A stretch of 64,000 nucleotides of DNA, taken from an uncultured Paracoccaceae bacterium. Lineage in GTDB: Bacteria; Pseudomonadota; Alphaproteobacteria; Rhodobacterales; Rhodobacteraceae. The notes under the pieces are model-generated. The model was given only the letters and a program-made list of their open reading frames with translations, did not search any database and was not told the origin of the DNA. The stretch covers positions 1 to 64,000 of the forward strand of contig CANMPL010000006.1 of the NCBI GenBank assembly GCA_947499715.1, given 5' to 3'. Positions 53,458 to 63,475 of this stretch are shown in pieces; within the stretch, counting starts at the first letter, position 1, and every line of letters starts with the position of its first letter. A program made the position numbers and the translations under genes.

Positions 53458-56169
53458 ATGAATGTACGAGCCGGGATGCCCGAATTGCGACTATTGGTGC
53501 AAGCTTACGCCACGGCTGGTGTGAAGACCGAGCAGGAATTGCGCGATGCAATCGACCAATATGTGCAGATGATCAACGCTGATGTCAGCGTCGATCAGGT
53601 CGCAGATCTTTTCGACGAGATGCGTCACAGGCATGGTGTCAGGATGGATATCGGCGCAGCATTGATTGCCCCAGATTTCGAAGATTGGTTCGATGCTGGC
53701 CGTCGCCGAGACACGACTTGGTACTATTGGGATCGCTATCGGGACTATTTGTCCAAAGGGGGCTTTCCAGGTCCTGTGCTGGAGGCGATGAACGAAAAGA
53801 CCAACCTCGTCCTCAAGTACTGTGGCGATCCGAAGGGGGAAGCCCCCTTTGACCGTCGCGGGATGGTGATGGGGGATGTCCAGGCCGGAAAGACGGGAAA
53901 CTATACCGCGCTGATCAGCAAGGCCGCGGATGCTGGCTACCGCGTCATTATCGTCATCGCGGGTATCCATGAGAATTTGCGTAGTCAGACCCAGAAACGG
54001 ATCGATGAAGGCTTGATTGGGCGAAACAGTGACATCTCACCGACCGAAATGACAATTGATGGGGGGCGCGTGGGGGTAGGTTGGGAAGACTTCTCGCGCA
54101 TGCCCAAACCGCTTACCAGCCGGAAGGCGGACTTTCGAAAGGGGCAGGCGAGCATCGGATGGCGGTTGGACAGCGAGAAGGAAGAACCATTCGTCTTCGT
54201 GATCAAGAAGAATGCGAGTATCCTCAAACATATCCTAGGTTGGCTGAGATCACTGAACTTGCACAAAGGATCCGACCTCATCGATTTGCCTATGATGTTA
54301 ATTGATGACGAGGCCGACAACGCATCCATCAATGTGGCTAAGGGTCCTGATGCGGTCTCGCGCATTAACGGTCAGATCCGGGACTTGCTCAACCTCTTCG
54401 AAAAGAGTTCGTACGTGGCTTTTACTGCGACGCCGTTCGCAAATATTTTCATTGATCCGGACGTTGAACATGAAGAAGCTGGTAAAGACCTGTTTCCCGA
54501 GCATTTTCTGATCTCGCTCGACCGACCCGGCAACTACTATGGGGCAGAAAAGGTTTTCTTGACCGATCCAGAGCTGGATGAGGCGAAGCCAACGCGTGAC
54601 ATCAAGGACAACGAGCCGCATTTGCCGATCAAAATGCCAAAGGGTCATCAGGTTCTTGACCTACCTGAGACGCTCATAGCAGCACTGCGGGCTTTCATCG
54701 TCAGCGGGGCAATTCGTGACCTGCGCGGTCAGCGGGACAAGCATCACTCCATGCTCATCAACGTCTCACATTTGACGGCCGTCCAGACACAGGTTGCGAA
54801 CCTCATACGCCATCGCATGAACGACATTGTGAAGCCGGCGCTGAAGATCCACTGCGCGCTCCCGCCAGTTGAGGCCGAGGCAAATGCCGAAGTTGCTGCA
54901 TGCCGGTTTATTTTCGAGACTGAATACGCTGACTGCGATGAGCAATGGGCCGATGTTTTGCCGTTGCTTCATCGGGTCGCCGACCGGGCGGGCGTCTATG
55001 AGGTAAACAGCAAATCGGGGGAAAAGCTGGTGTATCCCGACGTCGAGGATGCTGAAAACGATCAGGTAACTGCCATCGCCGTGGGGGGATACTCACTGTC
55101 ACGGGGCTTGACCCTCGAAGGCCTGACGATCAGTTATTTCCTTCGGAACTCCAAGGCCTATGACACACTGCTGCAGATGGCCCGTTGGTTTGGGTATAGG
55201 CCCAAGTATGAGGATCTTTGCCGGATTTGGATCAAGGAGGATGCCCGGCGATGGTATTCCCATATCGCTGCCGCATCAGAAGAGCTTCGCCAAGATCTCC
55301 GATATATGGCAGCTTCTGGCGCGAGCCCCCGGGAATTCGGGTTGCGCGTCAGAAGTCATGAATCCGCGTTGGAAATCACTGCGCGCAACAAGGCTGGTAG
55401 CGGCCAAGAAGTGATCGTCGAGGTGGGGCTGGCGCGATCCCGGATAGAAACGACCGTGATCCATGACAACGGGCCGGGCAATGAGGCGCAACGCAATCGT
55501 GATACCGCCCTAAAGCTTTACCAAAAGCTTTCGGATCAGGCACCGAAAATGAATGGCGCATCCGCGGTCTGGCAGTCCGTCCCCTCGGAGATGGTAAAGA
55601 CGTATCTGCGGGAATTCATGAACCATCCTGACGCGGAACGAACGCAGACGGAGCCCGTTATCCGGTACATTGAGGAACGCGAGGATGAAAACCTGTCCCA
55701 TTGGGATATTGTTTTCGTTGGTAGCAGTGATCGCAATGCATCTGCATCTGGCCATTTGCCTATCGATCTTTCGCTGCAGGAACGGACACCGGCGATCAAG
55801 GAAGATGGAAAGGTAGTAGCGACAAGCCGCCGGTTCTCGTCGCGAGGGGTTGTTCGATTGGGAATGGATGATGTGGCTATCGGCAGGGTAAAGGCCACCG
55901 CTGAAATGGAAGGGACTAAGAATATCGCGGACAGCGCTTATCTTGCTGAGCGAGAGCGGCCACTACTGGCGGTCCATTTCCTAAAACTCATTGACAAGGA
56001 ATCTAACAAGGTCAGCGATGAGCCGCCCTTGACGGCATGGACGATCGGTTTTCCGAATTCGCGACGTGCCAACCAAACTGTAAGCTACAGGGTCAACACT
56101 GTCTGGTGGCAACAGAACAGCACAGACATTGATGAGGAAGTAGCGGAGGCGCTTGATCGTGAAGAGTGA
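53458..56169 (+). CDS. Z1-domain helicase-like ATPase
   Basis: A 903-residue protein of the Z1 family (superfamily 2-like). Walker A-like GDVQAGKTGN is at residues 139-148, Walker B LIDDEADN at 281-288, and TATPFAN (323-329) resembles motif III. A C-terminal helicase-like half has YSLSRGLTLEGLTISYFLR and QMARWFGYRP (arginine-finger-like motif VI). GAGGGA at 53445-53450 supports ATG 53458. Its end overlaps the DUF4420 gene. It is the core translocase of the cassette. Confidence 0.92.
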   Translation: MNVRAGMPELRLLVQAYATAGVKTEQELRDAIDQYVQMINADVSVDQVADLFDEMRHRHGVRMDIGAALIAPDFEDWFDAGRRRDTTWYYWDRYRDYLSKGGFPGPVLEAMNEKTNLVLKYCGDPKGEAPFDRRGMVMGDVQAGKTGNYTALISKAADAGYRVIIVIAGIHENLRSQTQKRIDEGLIGRNSDISPTEMTIDGGRVGVGWEDFSRMPKPLTSRKADFRKGQASIGWRLDSEKEEPFVFVIKKNASILKHILGWLRSLNLHKGSDLIDLPMMLIDDEADNASINVAKGPDAVSRINGQIRDLLNLFEKSSYVAFTATPFANIFIDPDVEHEEAGKDLFPEHFLISLDRPGNYYGAEKVFLTDPELDEAKPTRDIKDNEPHLPIKMPKGHQVLDLPETLIAALRAFIVSGAIRDLRGQRDKHHSMLINVSHLTAVQTQVANLIRHRMNDIVKPALKIHCALPPVEAEANAEVAACRFIFETEYADCDEQWADVLPLLHRVADRAGVYEVNSKSGEKLVYPDVEDAENDQVTAIAVGGYSLSRGLTLEGLTISYFLRNSKAYDTLLQMARWFGYRPKYEDLCRIWIKEDARRWYSHIAAASEELRQDLRYMAASGASPREFGLRVRSHESALEITARNKAGSGQEVIVEVGLARSRIETTVIHDNGPGNEAQRNRDTALKLYQKLSDQAPKMNGASAVWQSVPSEMVKTYLREFMNHPDAERTQTEPVIRYIEEREDENLSHWDIVFVGSSDRNASASGHLPIDLSLQERTPAIKEDGKVVATSRRFSSRGVVRLGMDDVAIGRVKATAEMEGTKNIADSAYLAERERPLLAVHFLKLIDKESNKVSDEPPLTAWTIGFPNSRRANQTVSYRVNTVWWQQNSTDIDEEVAEALDREE

Positions 56170-57151
56170 TGATCCTTGGAAGGGTATTGAAGCGTCGCCC
56201 GACACTTCCGGCCTCATCGGACATCTCGTTTTGGAGAGCCTTCCGCACGAGGTTTTTCGTGCACGGGATGCTCTCGGCAGACGCATTCTTTTCCTTGTCC
56301 ATGATCGAGCGTCGATGTCGTCAACAAGCCTACCGAAAATGGCAGGCCTCGAACTTGAAGCCGATTTGCGGAAGGACGATGGCAAGGCAATGTTGAGCGT
56401 CCGCCTCGAAAATCAAGATGACGCTGATATCTTCGCCCGCTTCTGCGACGACATCGTGATGACAGTCAAAGATGCAGCAAATGAGACCACGGCAGTCCAA
56501 GCGTTCATTGGCAGGACATGGAAGTGGCACGCCCTATTGAAGGGAGCCAGAAAGAAGACTCTGAGCAGGCAGGATCAGCTAGGCCTGATTGGTGAGTTGC
56601 GCACCATGAATGATGATATTGGTACTGTGAAGGGTATCGGCACTGCACTGGAAGCATGGCGTGGATCCGATGGCGCACCAAAGGACTTCGAGCTGAGCGG
56701 TCTTTGTATCGAGTGCAAGGCACGCGGAGCGTCATCCCGAAGCAAGATCCGGATTACGTCGGAACACCAACTCGCGGACGTTCCGGGGCAAAAACTCGTC
56801 CTCCTCGTACATACCTTTGCAGCCGCCGAGAAAGATGAAGTCGGCGCGTTTGGTCTTCACGATATGGTGTCGTTGATACGATCGAAAGTGGAAACAGAAC
56901 GGCCCGATCTCCGGCTGATGTTAGAGGAGAAGCTTGATGAAGCCGGGTACGAAAATGAGCATGAATACGAAGTCGTAGTTTTGCATAGATCCACGGAGAG
57001 TTTTTTGGTCATGCAAGGCTTCCCCAGAATTGTACCAGGCAATTACCAAGAAGGCCCGATCGAAATTTCATATGATCTGCCTCTAGTGCAAATAACTCCT
57101 TTTGAAATCGGCAAGCAAGAGCTGCTCCAACTATTAGAAACTCCGGTGTAG
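56159..57151 (+). CDS. PD-(D/E)XK-motif protein (DUF4420)
   Basis: A 330-residue protein. Its nuclease-like core has Glu145 (LIGELR), Asp176 in GAPKDFEL and Glu185-x-Lys187 in CIECKARG, the PD-(D/E)XK layout. GTG 56159 with GGAGG nine bases upstream is preferred over TTG 56153; it overlaps the Z1 stop. The family occurs with Z1 and AIPR genes. It is the most likely DNA-cutting subunit, though activity is inferred from motif only. Confidence 0.88.
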   Translation: MKSDDPWKGIEASPDTSGLIGHLVLESLPHEVFRARDALGRRILFLVHDRASMSSTSLPKMAGLELEADLRKDDGKAMLSVRLENQDDADIFARFCDDIVMTVKDAANETTAVQAFIGRTWKWHALLKGARKKTLSRQDQLGLIGELRTMNDDIGTVKGIGTALEAWRGSDGAPKDFELSGLCIECKARGASSRSKIRITSEHQLADVPGQKLVLLVHTFAAAEKDEVGAFGLHDMVSLIRSKVETERPDLRLMLEEKLDEAGYENEHEYEVVVLHRSTESFLVMQGFPRIVPGNYQEGPIEISYDLPLVQITPFEIGKQELLQLLETPV

Positions 57152-57155
57152 ACAG

Positions 57156-59228
57156 ATGGGCGAAGCAAGCGACTTTCCTGCGATACTACGAGAAGATGTT
57201 CGGCTTCTTTCTGAAGCAAATGGCCTTTCCATGGAAGAAGCCTTCTTTCAGCGGGTCAGCGATACAATAACGGGTTCGGGCGAAGTGGATGCACTCGAAT
57301 ACTTCCACCACCGTGGTTCGACATCGTCCGGTATAAGGATCGATGGGTGGGCTGGCGATCCCCGGAAAACCAAACAACTAACTTTGTTCGTCATTGACCA
57401 TGCCGATGATCAGAATGCTCCCACACTCACTGGGACCGAACTCAACGGCCTCTTCAAGCGGCCGCTCCGGTTTCTGAAATCTGCTTTGGATGAAAACTGG
57501 CGCGATGCGCTCGAAGAAACGTCTCCCGGGCATGAGCTCGCGCACATGATCGATCTTTATTGGGCCAGCGTTGGGAAAATTCGTCTCCTTCTGATCACTG
57601 ACAGAAAACTGAGCAGTCGGGTCGATGGTCGTGAGATGACCGAATTCCTCGACCGGCCGGTCAGCTACAGCGTCTGGGATATCACGCGCCTTGAACGCAT
57701 CGAAGGCTCCGCAATGGGGCGTGAGGATATCATTGTCGATCTCGATGAGCACGGGGGACCGGTGCCTGTCCTAGCCGCCCATATGCCGGACTCGCCCTAT
57801 GAATCCTACCTTGCTGCGCTGCCCGGCGCGACACTCGCGTCGATTTACGACCGGTGGCAAGCACGACTGCTGGAACAGAACGTCAGAGTGTTTCTTCAAG
57901 CACGTGGCAATGTGAACAAGGGGATCAAGAAAACTATCGAGGAAGATCCTTCAATGTTTTTCGCTTACAACAATGGCATCACTGCGACAGCGGAGGCCGT
58001 AGAGATTGAAGATCGGGACGGCGGACCCGTCATGACACGCCTCACAAACCTTCAGATCGTCAACGGCGGCCAGACCAGTGCGTCGATCCACGCAGCTCTT
58101 CGCAACAAGACCGACTTGTCAAAAACCTTCGTGCAGATGAAGCTTTCGATCGTCGATGCAGAGCGGGCAGAGAAGATCGTGCCTGATATTTCGCGATACG
58201 CGAATAGCCAGAACAAGATCGCTGCGGCAGACTTCTTCTCGAACCACCCGTTTCATGTGCGCATGGAAGAGATTTCGAGAAGGATTTACGCTCCGGCAAA
58301 AGACGGGGCGTTTACCCAGAGCCGGTGGTTCTATGAAAGAGCTCGCGGTCAATTCGCCGACCGAAGATCCCGCCTCACAATCGCGCAGCGAAAGAAGTTT
58401 GATCTGGAGCATCCTCGTGCGCAACTATTTAGCAAGACCGATCTTGCAAAGGCTGAAATGACGTGGCGGATGAGGCCTGAAATCGTTTGCCTTGGTGCGC
58501 AGAAGAATTTTGCCCACTTTGCACATGCGATCGGAAAACAGTGGGACAAGAATGACAAGGCGTTTTCGGAAGAATGGTTCAAGGACGCTATTGGAAAGCT
58601 GATTATATTCAAGAAGACTGAACGCATCGTCTCGGATGCGGCAGGTTCTTGGTATACCGGCGGTCTTCGGGCACAGACGGTCTGTTATGCGATCGCTAAG
58701 CTTGTTCGTGATGTGACGGACGCGGGCCAGTCGTTGGATCTTCGAAAGCTGTGGACGGATCAGATCCCACCCGATCCGTTGGTTGTTGTACTGGATCGTT
58801 ACGCACAAGCGATGCACATGCATCTGCTATCGCCACCCGCAGGAAGTAGTAATCCAAGCGAATGGGCGAAGAAAAAACCCTGTGTTGATGCCGCTATGGC
58901 AATGGATTTTGAATTCCTCGACCCCATCGCAAGTATTCTTATCGATAACGGAGAACAAAAGACGCGAATTAGGGAAGGTCGAAAGGATCAGAAGCTTGTT
59001 GACGGGGTAAAGGCCCAGGCTGATACTGCTACATTGGGTGTCGCGGGATGGACTGCGGTACGCGACTGGGTTCGGAGTACCAAAATGCGGCTCACTCCAA
59101 CTGAAAGCGGAATTCTTGACGCGGCGACGAGGGTGAATTTGAAACCGCTTTCCGAAGCCCAATCGATCAAGGCGATGGCTGTATTGGACCGCGCACGAGA
59201 GAGTGGCTTTGAGATTGAAACTACTTAG
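57156..59228 (+). CDS. AIPR-family (abortive infection phage resistance) protein
   Basis: A 690-residue AIPR protein. The N-terminal part has a nuclease-like stretch (SGEVDALEYFHHRGSTSSGIRIDGW, TLFVIDHADD). The AIPR domain gives FFAYNNGITATAEAV, LQIVNGGQTSASIHAAL and SRYANSQNKIAAADFFSNHPFHVRMEEISRR. ATG 57156 follows the DUF4420 stop by four bases. It is the last gene of the cassette and presumably its effector or phage sensor. The order methyltransferase - MutL-like - Z1 - DUF - AIPR is that of the Mza antiphage systems. Confidence 0.92.
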   Translation: MGEASDFPAILREDVRLLSEANGLSMEEAFFQRVSDTITGSGEVDALEYFHHRGSTSSGIRIDGWAGDPRKTKQLTLFVIDHADDQNAPTLTGTELNGLFKRPLRFLKSALDENWRDALEETSPGHELAHMIDLYWASVGKIRLLLITDRKLSSRVDGREMTEFLDRPVSYSVWDITRLERIEGSAMGREDIIVDLDEHGGPVPVLAAHMPDSPYESYLAALPGATLASIYDRWQARLLEQNVRVFLQARGNVNKGIKKTIEEDPSMFFAYNNGITATAEAVEIEDRDGGPVMTRLTNLQIVNGGQTSASIHAALRNKTDLSKTFVQMKLSIVDAERAEKIVPDISRYANSQNKIAAADFFSNHPFHVRMEEISRRIYAPAKDGAFTQSRWFYERARGQFADRRSRLTIAQRKKFDLEHPRAQLFSKTDLAKAEMTWRMRPEIVCLGAQKNFAHFAHAIGKQWDKNDKAFSEEWFKDAIGKLIIFKKTERIVSDAAGSWYTGGLRAQTVCYAIAKLVRDVTDAGQSLDLRKLWTDQIPPDPLVVVLDRYAQAMHMHLLSPPAGSSNPSEWAKKKPCVDAAMAMDFEFLDPIASILIDNGEQKTRIREGRKDQKLVDGVKAQADTATLGVAGWTAVRDWVRSTKMRLTPTESGILDAATRVNLKPLSEAQSIKAMAVLDRARESGFEIETT

Positions 59229-59398
59229 CTATCAGGGTCGACTTAGCGTTTCTGGACAATGATTCAGAAGGCCCTCATTGTCCTAGTGGCCGGAAGACCC
59301 CACTTGGAATTACAGCTCTGAAAGCGAATGGCGACAATCCGAAAGCTGCAGCAAAGCGTTAGAACTGAGGGTCAATGGCCGATAGCGGGCACGCTATT

Positions 59399-59422
59399 TT
59401 TTGCTGCACATTTTGCTGCACA
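59399..59422 (+). repeat. two tandem 12-bp repeats near island right end
   Basis: TTTTGCTGCACA twice in direct tandem, the same unit and orientation as the three copies at 45737-45772. Likely arm-type integrase binding sites. Confidence 0.85.
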
Positions 59423-59495
59423 ATCTGTGATACACCAAAAAGCCAAACCCAACAAAAACAACACATTAAAGCATTGATAGTAAACATCTTTCGGA

Positions 59496-59509
59496 CTTCG
59501 TCTCCGCCA
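59496..59509 (+). repeat. attR: 14-bp direct repeat of tRNA-Ser 3' end
   Basis: CTTCGTCTCCGCCA, identical to the tRNA-Ser end at 45636-45649, with different bases on either side. It marks the right boundary of the island. Confidence 0.92.
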
Positions 59510-59764
59510 CCCACACTCATATTTGACCAGTCAGTCGGCCTGATGGGGCAAGCCCCCGGCGCTTCAGGGCAGGTTTGGTTGTAAGCCATACACCAAATTG
59601 GTCCGACATTTTGACCTGCCAATGGATCAATCACCCAGCGCCGCAGCACACCCACTCCACCTGTAAATTTCGCGACAAAACTTCCACCGTATGCGACGGT
59701 ATACTGTCGACACTCATGCGGGCATCGGGTAGGAGACATCAAAATTAGCCAATTGGAGAAACTC

Positions 59765-61954
59765 ATGCCCGACATCATCTACACCAAAGTGGACGAAGCA
59801 CCGGAGCTGGCGTCTGCTTCGCTCTTGCCGATCATTCAGACATATGCCGCTGCCGCTGGCGTGAGCGTCGGGACCAAAGACATCAGCCTGGCCGGGCGTA
59901 TCCTTGCAACCTTTCCAGAGCATCTGAGCGAGGCGCAGCGCCAGTCGGACGATCTTGCTGACCTGGGCCGCCTCGTCAAAACGGCTGATGCCAATGTCAT
60001 CAAACTGCCAAACATCTCGGCGTCCGTGCCGCAACTGGTCGGCGCGATCAAAGAACTGCAATCCCAAGGCTATGCCTTGCCCGACTACCCCGAAGCACCT
60101 GCAACCGATGCCGAAAAGGCCGTGCGTGCGAAATACGACGGGATCAAGGGGTCTGCCGTGAACCCCGTTCTGCGCGAGGGTAATTCAGACCGCCGGGCCG
60201 CAAAGGCCGTCAAAAGCTTTGCGCAGAAGAACCCGCACCGGATGGGCGATTGGTCCGCCGACAGCAAAACCCACGTGTCCTCGATGTCCGGCAATGACTT
60301 TGTCTCAAACGAAGTTTCTGCGACCCTCACCAAGGACGCCGTTGCAAAGATCGTGCTGGAAACGGCCACAGGCGACATCGTCTTGAAAGAGGGTATCGCT
60401 TATCCCGCGGGCACAGTCGTCGACGCCACGTTCATGAGCGTGGCAGCGCTCAAGGAATTTCTGGCCGCCGAGATCGCAAAAACCAAATCCCAAGGCATCC
60501 TGTTTTCGATGCATCTGAAGGCCACCATGATGAAGGTCTCTGACCCGATCATCTTTGGGCATGGCGTCAGGGCCTTCCTTGCGCCCGTCTTTGACAAACA
60601 TGGGGACGCGATGGCGGCCCTTGGTGTGAACCCAAATTCTGGCCTTGGCGATCTATTGGCGCGTGTCAAAGACAACGCCGAGATCATGGCCGATATCGAC
60701 GCGACAATGGCGGACCGCCCGCCGATGTATATGGTCGATAGCGACAAGGGTATCACAAATCTGCACGTATCTTCGGACGTGATCATCGACGCCTCAATGC
60801 CTGCGCTGATCCGGGCAGGTGGCAAGGGCTGGGGCCCCGACGGTCAGGAAGCGGACGCCAATTGCGTCATTCCCGACAATTCATATGCCCCGGTCTATGA
60901 CGAGGCGATCAATTTCTTCAAAGAAAATGGCAAGCTGAATCCAGCCACCGCTGGCACCGTGCAGAACATCGGTCTGATGGCGCAGAAAGCCGAAGAATAC
61001 GGATCTCATCCCACCACGTTTGAGGTCCCAGAGGCCGGCACCGTCAAGATGATCCTTGATGATGGCACGGTTCTGCATGAACACAAGGTTGAAGCCGGCG
61101 ACATCTGGCGCTCTGCCTCCACACGCAAAGCGCCAATCGAAGATTGGATCAACCTCGCCATTTCTCGGCAAAAGGCCGAAGGGTGCCGTGCGATCTTCTG
61201 GCTAGATGCCGATCGCGCCCACGACGCCGAACTGATCGCATATCTTAAGCCGATCCTTGCGGCGAAAGGCCTGACCGACACGTTCGAGATCATGACACCC
61301 CGTGCCGCGACCCGTGCCTCGCTTGAAACGATCACCAAGGGTGAAAACACAATCGCCATTTCAGGCAATGTGCTGCGCGACTACCTGACCGACCTGTTCC
61401 CAATTCTTGAATTGGCGACCTCTGCCAAGATGCTTTCGATTGTAAAGCTGATGAACGGCGGCGGCCTGTTTGAAACCGGCGCAGGCGGGTCTGCGCCAAA
61501 GCATGTCCAACAGCTGAACGAAGAAAACCACCTGCGTTGGGACAGTCTGGGTGAATTCTGCGCCTTGGGTGAAAGCCTGATCTTTCTGGCCGACGCAAAG
61601 GGCAACGAAAAGGCCCGCGTTCTGGGGCAGGCGGTCGAGGCGGCCACACAAGGTATCCTTGATAATGGCCGGTCTCCGTCGCGCAAAGTGAATGAACCGG
61701 ACAACCGCGATAGCCACTATTGGTTCGCTCGGTATTGGGCAGAAGCATTGGCCGCACAAACCGATGACGCAGCGCTAGCCGCGCATTTTGCCCCAATCGC
61801 AGAGGCGCTATCGACCAACGAGGCCGCAATCCTTGGCGAACTCGCCGCCGTCCAAGGCCCCCCAGCCGACCTTGGCGGCTATTACCGCGCCGATGCCGCA
61901 AAAACTGCTGCGGTCATGCGACCCTCTGCAACACTGAACAGCATCATCGGGTAA
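59765..61954 (+). CDS. icd: NADP-dependent monomeric isocitrate dehydrogenase
   Basis: A 729-residue monomeric IDH (IDH-II type) that makes 2-oxoglutarate in the TCA cycle. Recognisable blocks include [22 protein letters not shown] (substrate loop), the [12 protein letters not shown] stretch, SLHMKATMMK-like [20 protein letters not shown] and [19 protein letters not shown] 59765 with GGAG at 59754-59757. Full length for the family. It is the first core gene after the island. Confidence 0.96.
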   Translation: MPDIIYTKVDEAPELASASLLPIIQTYAAAAGVSVGTKDISLAGRILATFPEHLSEAQRQSDDLADLGRLVKTADANVIKLPNISASVPQLVGAIKELQSQGYALPDYPEAPATDAEKAVRAKYDGIKGSAVNPVLREGNSDRRAAKAVKSFAQKNPHRMGDWSADSKTHVSSMSGNDFVSNEVSATLTKDAVAKIVLETATGDIVLKEGIAYPAGTVVDATFMSVAALKEFLAAEIAKTKSQGILFSMHLKATMMKVSDPIIFGHGVRAFLAPVFDKHGDAMAALGVNPNSGLGDLLARVKDNAEIMADIDATMADRPPMYMVDSDKGITNLHVSSDVIIDASMPALIRAGGKGWGPDGQEADANCVIPDNSYAPVYDEAINFFKENGKLNPATAGTVQNIGLMAQKAEEYGSHPTTFEVPEAGTVKMILDDGTVLHEHKVEAGDIWRSASTRKAPIEDWINLAISRQKAEGCRAIFWLDADRAHDAELIAYLKPILAAKGLTDTFEIMTPRAATRASLETITKGENTIAISGNVLRDYLTDLFPILELATSAKMLSIVKLMNGGGLFETGAGGSAPKHVQQLNEENHLRWDSLGEFCALGESLIFLADAKGNEKARVLGQAVEAATQGILDNGRSPSRKVNEPDNRDSHYWFARYWAEALAAQTDDAALAAHFAPIAEALSTNEAAILGELAAVQGPPADLGGYYRADAAKTAAVMRPSATLNSIIG

Positions 61955-61988
61955 TCCCCCGCATTTGACCGGGCGTTGAAATTGTTGT

Positions 61989-62026
61989 CGCAAGCGTTGG
62001 TAAAACGGCGCTTGCGCTTTTCTTTT
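61989..62026 (+). terminator. terminator after icd
   Basis: CGCAAGCG (61989-61996) pairs with CGCTTGCG (62009-62016) across a 12-base loop, followed by CTTTTCTTTT. Confidence 0.72.
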
Positions 62027-62378
62027 GTGGTGCCGCAAAGACTCTGATCTGGCAGTTAGCCTAACCGGCCTGGGCCTTTCTGGGCCATGCCACCCCTGAG
62101 TGCTGTCGCCACCTTTGCTTGCCTGTGTCGGTGTGGGCCGTGCAGCCCTGCCGTATCGACCGCCATCGCCTCGCAGAGTTGATCAACCAACACCTTATCA
62201 ATCCCAGCGGATCCCAAGCGCAGGGCGCTTTGACTGATAATTGGCGATTCAGGGCCGAATCTGTTGAATCGGGATCCCGAATCTGCCAGTATTTCTTCAA
62301 ATGGGGGCCACGAAGCCACAAAAACTGTGATTTGGGATCCTAAAAAACATACTTTGTAGCGACATCAAGGAGGAAAGA
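62027..62378. other. intergenic region, possible relic
   Basis: Short frames on both strands (62119-62343 plus; 62056-62319 minus) without recognisable similarity or good starts. Possibly an insertion-sequence relic, but I could not identify it. GGAGGAAAG near 62369 serves the next gene. Confidence 0.35.
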
Positions 62379-63386
62379 ATGACACTCAACCGGATTACAC
62401 TTGCGATGGCACTGACGGCCGCGATCGGCATTTCGGCTCAATCGGTAGCCGCTGAAGAACTAAGCGTTGCAACCTTTGTGCCGCCGAACCACGAAACCAA
62501 CACCGGCATGTTCCAGTGGTTCAGCGATGAAATCGAAAAGCGTTCTGGCGGGACGCTGACGATGAAACTGTATCCCGGCGGCCAGTTGGGCGCGGGGCCC
62601 GTGCAGCAATATAAGCGGACTGTCGAAGGCGTTGCCGACATCACCTTTGGCGTTGCGGCCTATACGCCGACCATTTTTCCCAAAACGATGCTGGCAATTC
62701 TGCCCGGCAAATCCAACACTTCGATTGAATCCACCACGCGCTATTGGCAAGCCTTCGATGAGCATCTGGCGGATGAATTTTCCGAGGTGAAGGTTCTGGC
62801 CGTTGGCAACATCCCAGGAAGTATCTTTATCGGTCGTCGCGATGTGTCCACCTTGGAGGGGCTGAAAGGCGCGAAACTTGTGCCATTTGCCGCGATGACA
62901 ACGCCTGTCATCGAAGGTCTGGGCGCGGTGCCGGTGCAGATGCCTGTGACTGAAATGTATACTGGTCTTAGCACCGGAACGATTGATGCGGTCACCACAT
63001 CAATCAACAGCCTGATGCCACCTTGGAACCTCGAAGACGTCGCAGATTACGCTGTCACCAACGTGCCGACCAGCTTTCAGGTGACCTATGCGATCATGAA
63101 CAAGGAGCGTTACGAGTCTCTTTCTGATGAACACCGCGCGATCATTGATGAACTGGCCGGTCTGCCGATGTCGACCGTGCTGGCGAACTCCTTTGACCAC
63201 GCTGACGAAGTGGCGATCGAGGTTCTTGAAAGCACAGAGCTCAAGTATGAGTGGCTGGTCGTCACAGATGAAGAACGCGCCCGGATGGACGAAGCCGTCG
63301 CCATCGGCATGGAAAAGATCTATGCCGAATATGCCGAGATGGGGATCGAAAACGCGAAAGAGATCTATGAGGCATTGAACCAGTAG
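62379..63386 (+). CDS. TRAP transporter solute-binding protein (DctP family)
   Basis: A 335-residue periplasmic binding protein with a signal peptide (ITLAMALTAAIGISAQSVAA) and DctP features (FSDEIEKRSGGTLTMKLYPGGQLG, LEGLKGAKLVPF, TEMYTGLSTGTIDAVTTSINS). GGAGGAAAG precedes ATG 62379. The membrane subunits DctQ and DctM are not next to it; the gene ends in a bidirectional terminator. It may serve a TRAP permease elsewhere. Ligand unknown, probably an organic acid. Confidence 0.93.
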   Translation: MTLNRITLAMALTAAIGISAQSVAAEELSVATFVPPNHETNTGMFQWFSDEIEKRSGGTLTMKLYPGGQLGAGPVQQYKRTVEGVADITFGVAAYTPTIFPKTMLAILPGKSNTSIESTTRYWQAFDEHLADEFSEVKVLAVGNIPGSIFIGRRDVSTLEGLKGAKLVPFAAMTTPVIEGLGAVPVQMPVTEMYTGLSTGTIDAVTTSINSLMPPWNLEDVADYAVTNVPTSFQVTYAIMNKERYESLSDEHRAIIDELAGLPMSTVLANSFDHADEVAIEVLESTELKYEWLVVTDEERARMDEAVAIGMEKIYAEYAEMGIENAKEIYEALNQ

Positions 63387-63410
63387 GCGATCCGTCAACA
63401 CCACTGCAAT

Positions 63411-63443
63411 AAGGCCTCCCCTTTCATCGAAAGGGGAGGCCTT
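63411..63443. terminator. bidirectional terminator between convergent genes
   Basis: A perfect 15-pair stem (63411-63425 with 63429-63443, AAGGCCTCCCCTTTC and its complement) with loop ATC. It lies between the TRAP gene and the convergent gene at 63476. Confidence 0.88.
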
Positions 63444-63475
63444 ATTCGTAACACCTCAGGCATTGCGGCCCGCCG

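Larger units (their letters stand above)
45650..59509. mobile_element. genomic island (13.9 kb) in tRNA-Ser, integrase- and relaxase-bearing
   Basis: Bounded by the 14-bp repeat in tRNA-Ser and at 59496-59509. Contents in order: tandem 12-bp repeats, tyrosine integrase, small minus-strand gene, relaxase, Vsr, and the methyltransferase - ATPase - Z1 - DUF4420 - AIPR cassette, then two more 12-bp repeats. No secretion or coupling-protein genes are present, so it would need a helper to transfer. Base and codon use of the defence genes (more A/T-rich codons) differ from the neighbours. Confidence 0.9.
59229..59764. other. right end of island and intergenic region to icd
   Basis: No supported gene. 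Contains the two 12-bp repeats, attR at 59496-59509, and 255 bases of chromosomal sequence before the isocitrate dehydrogenase gene, which should hold its promoter. GGAG at 59754-59757 is its ribosome binding site. Confidence 0.5.
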
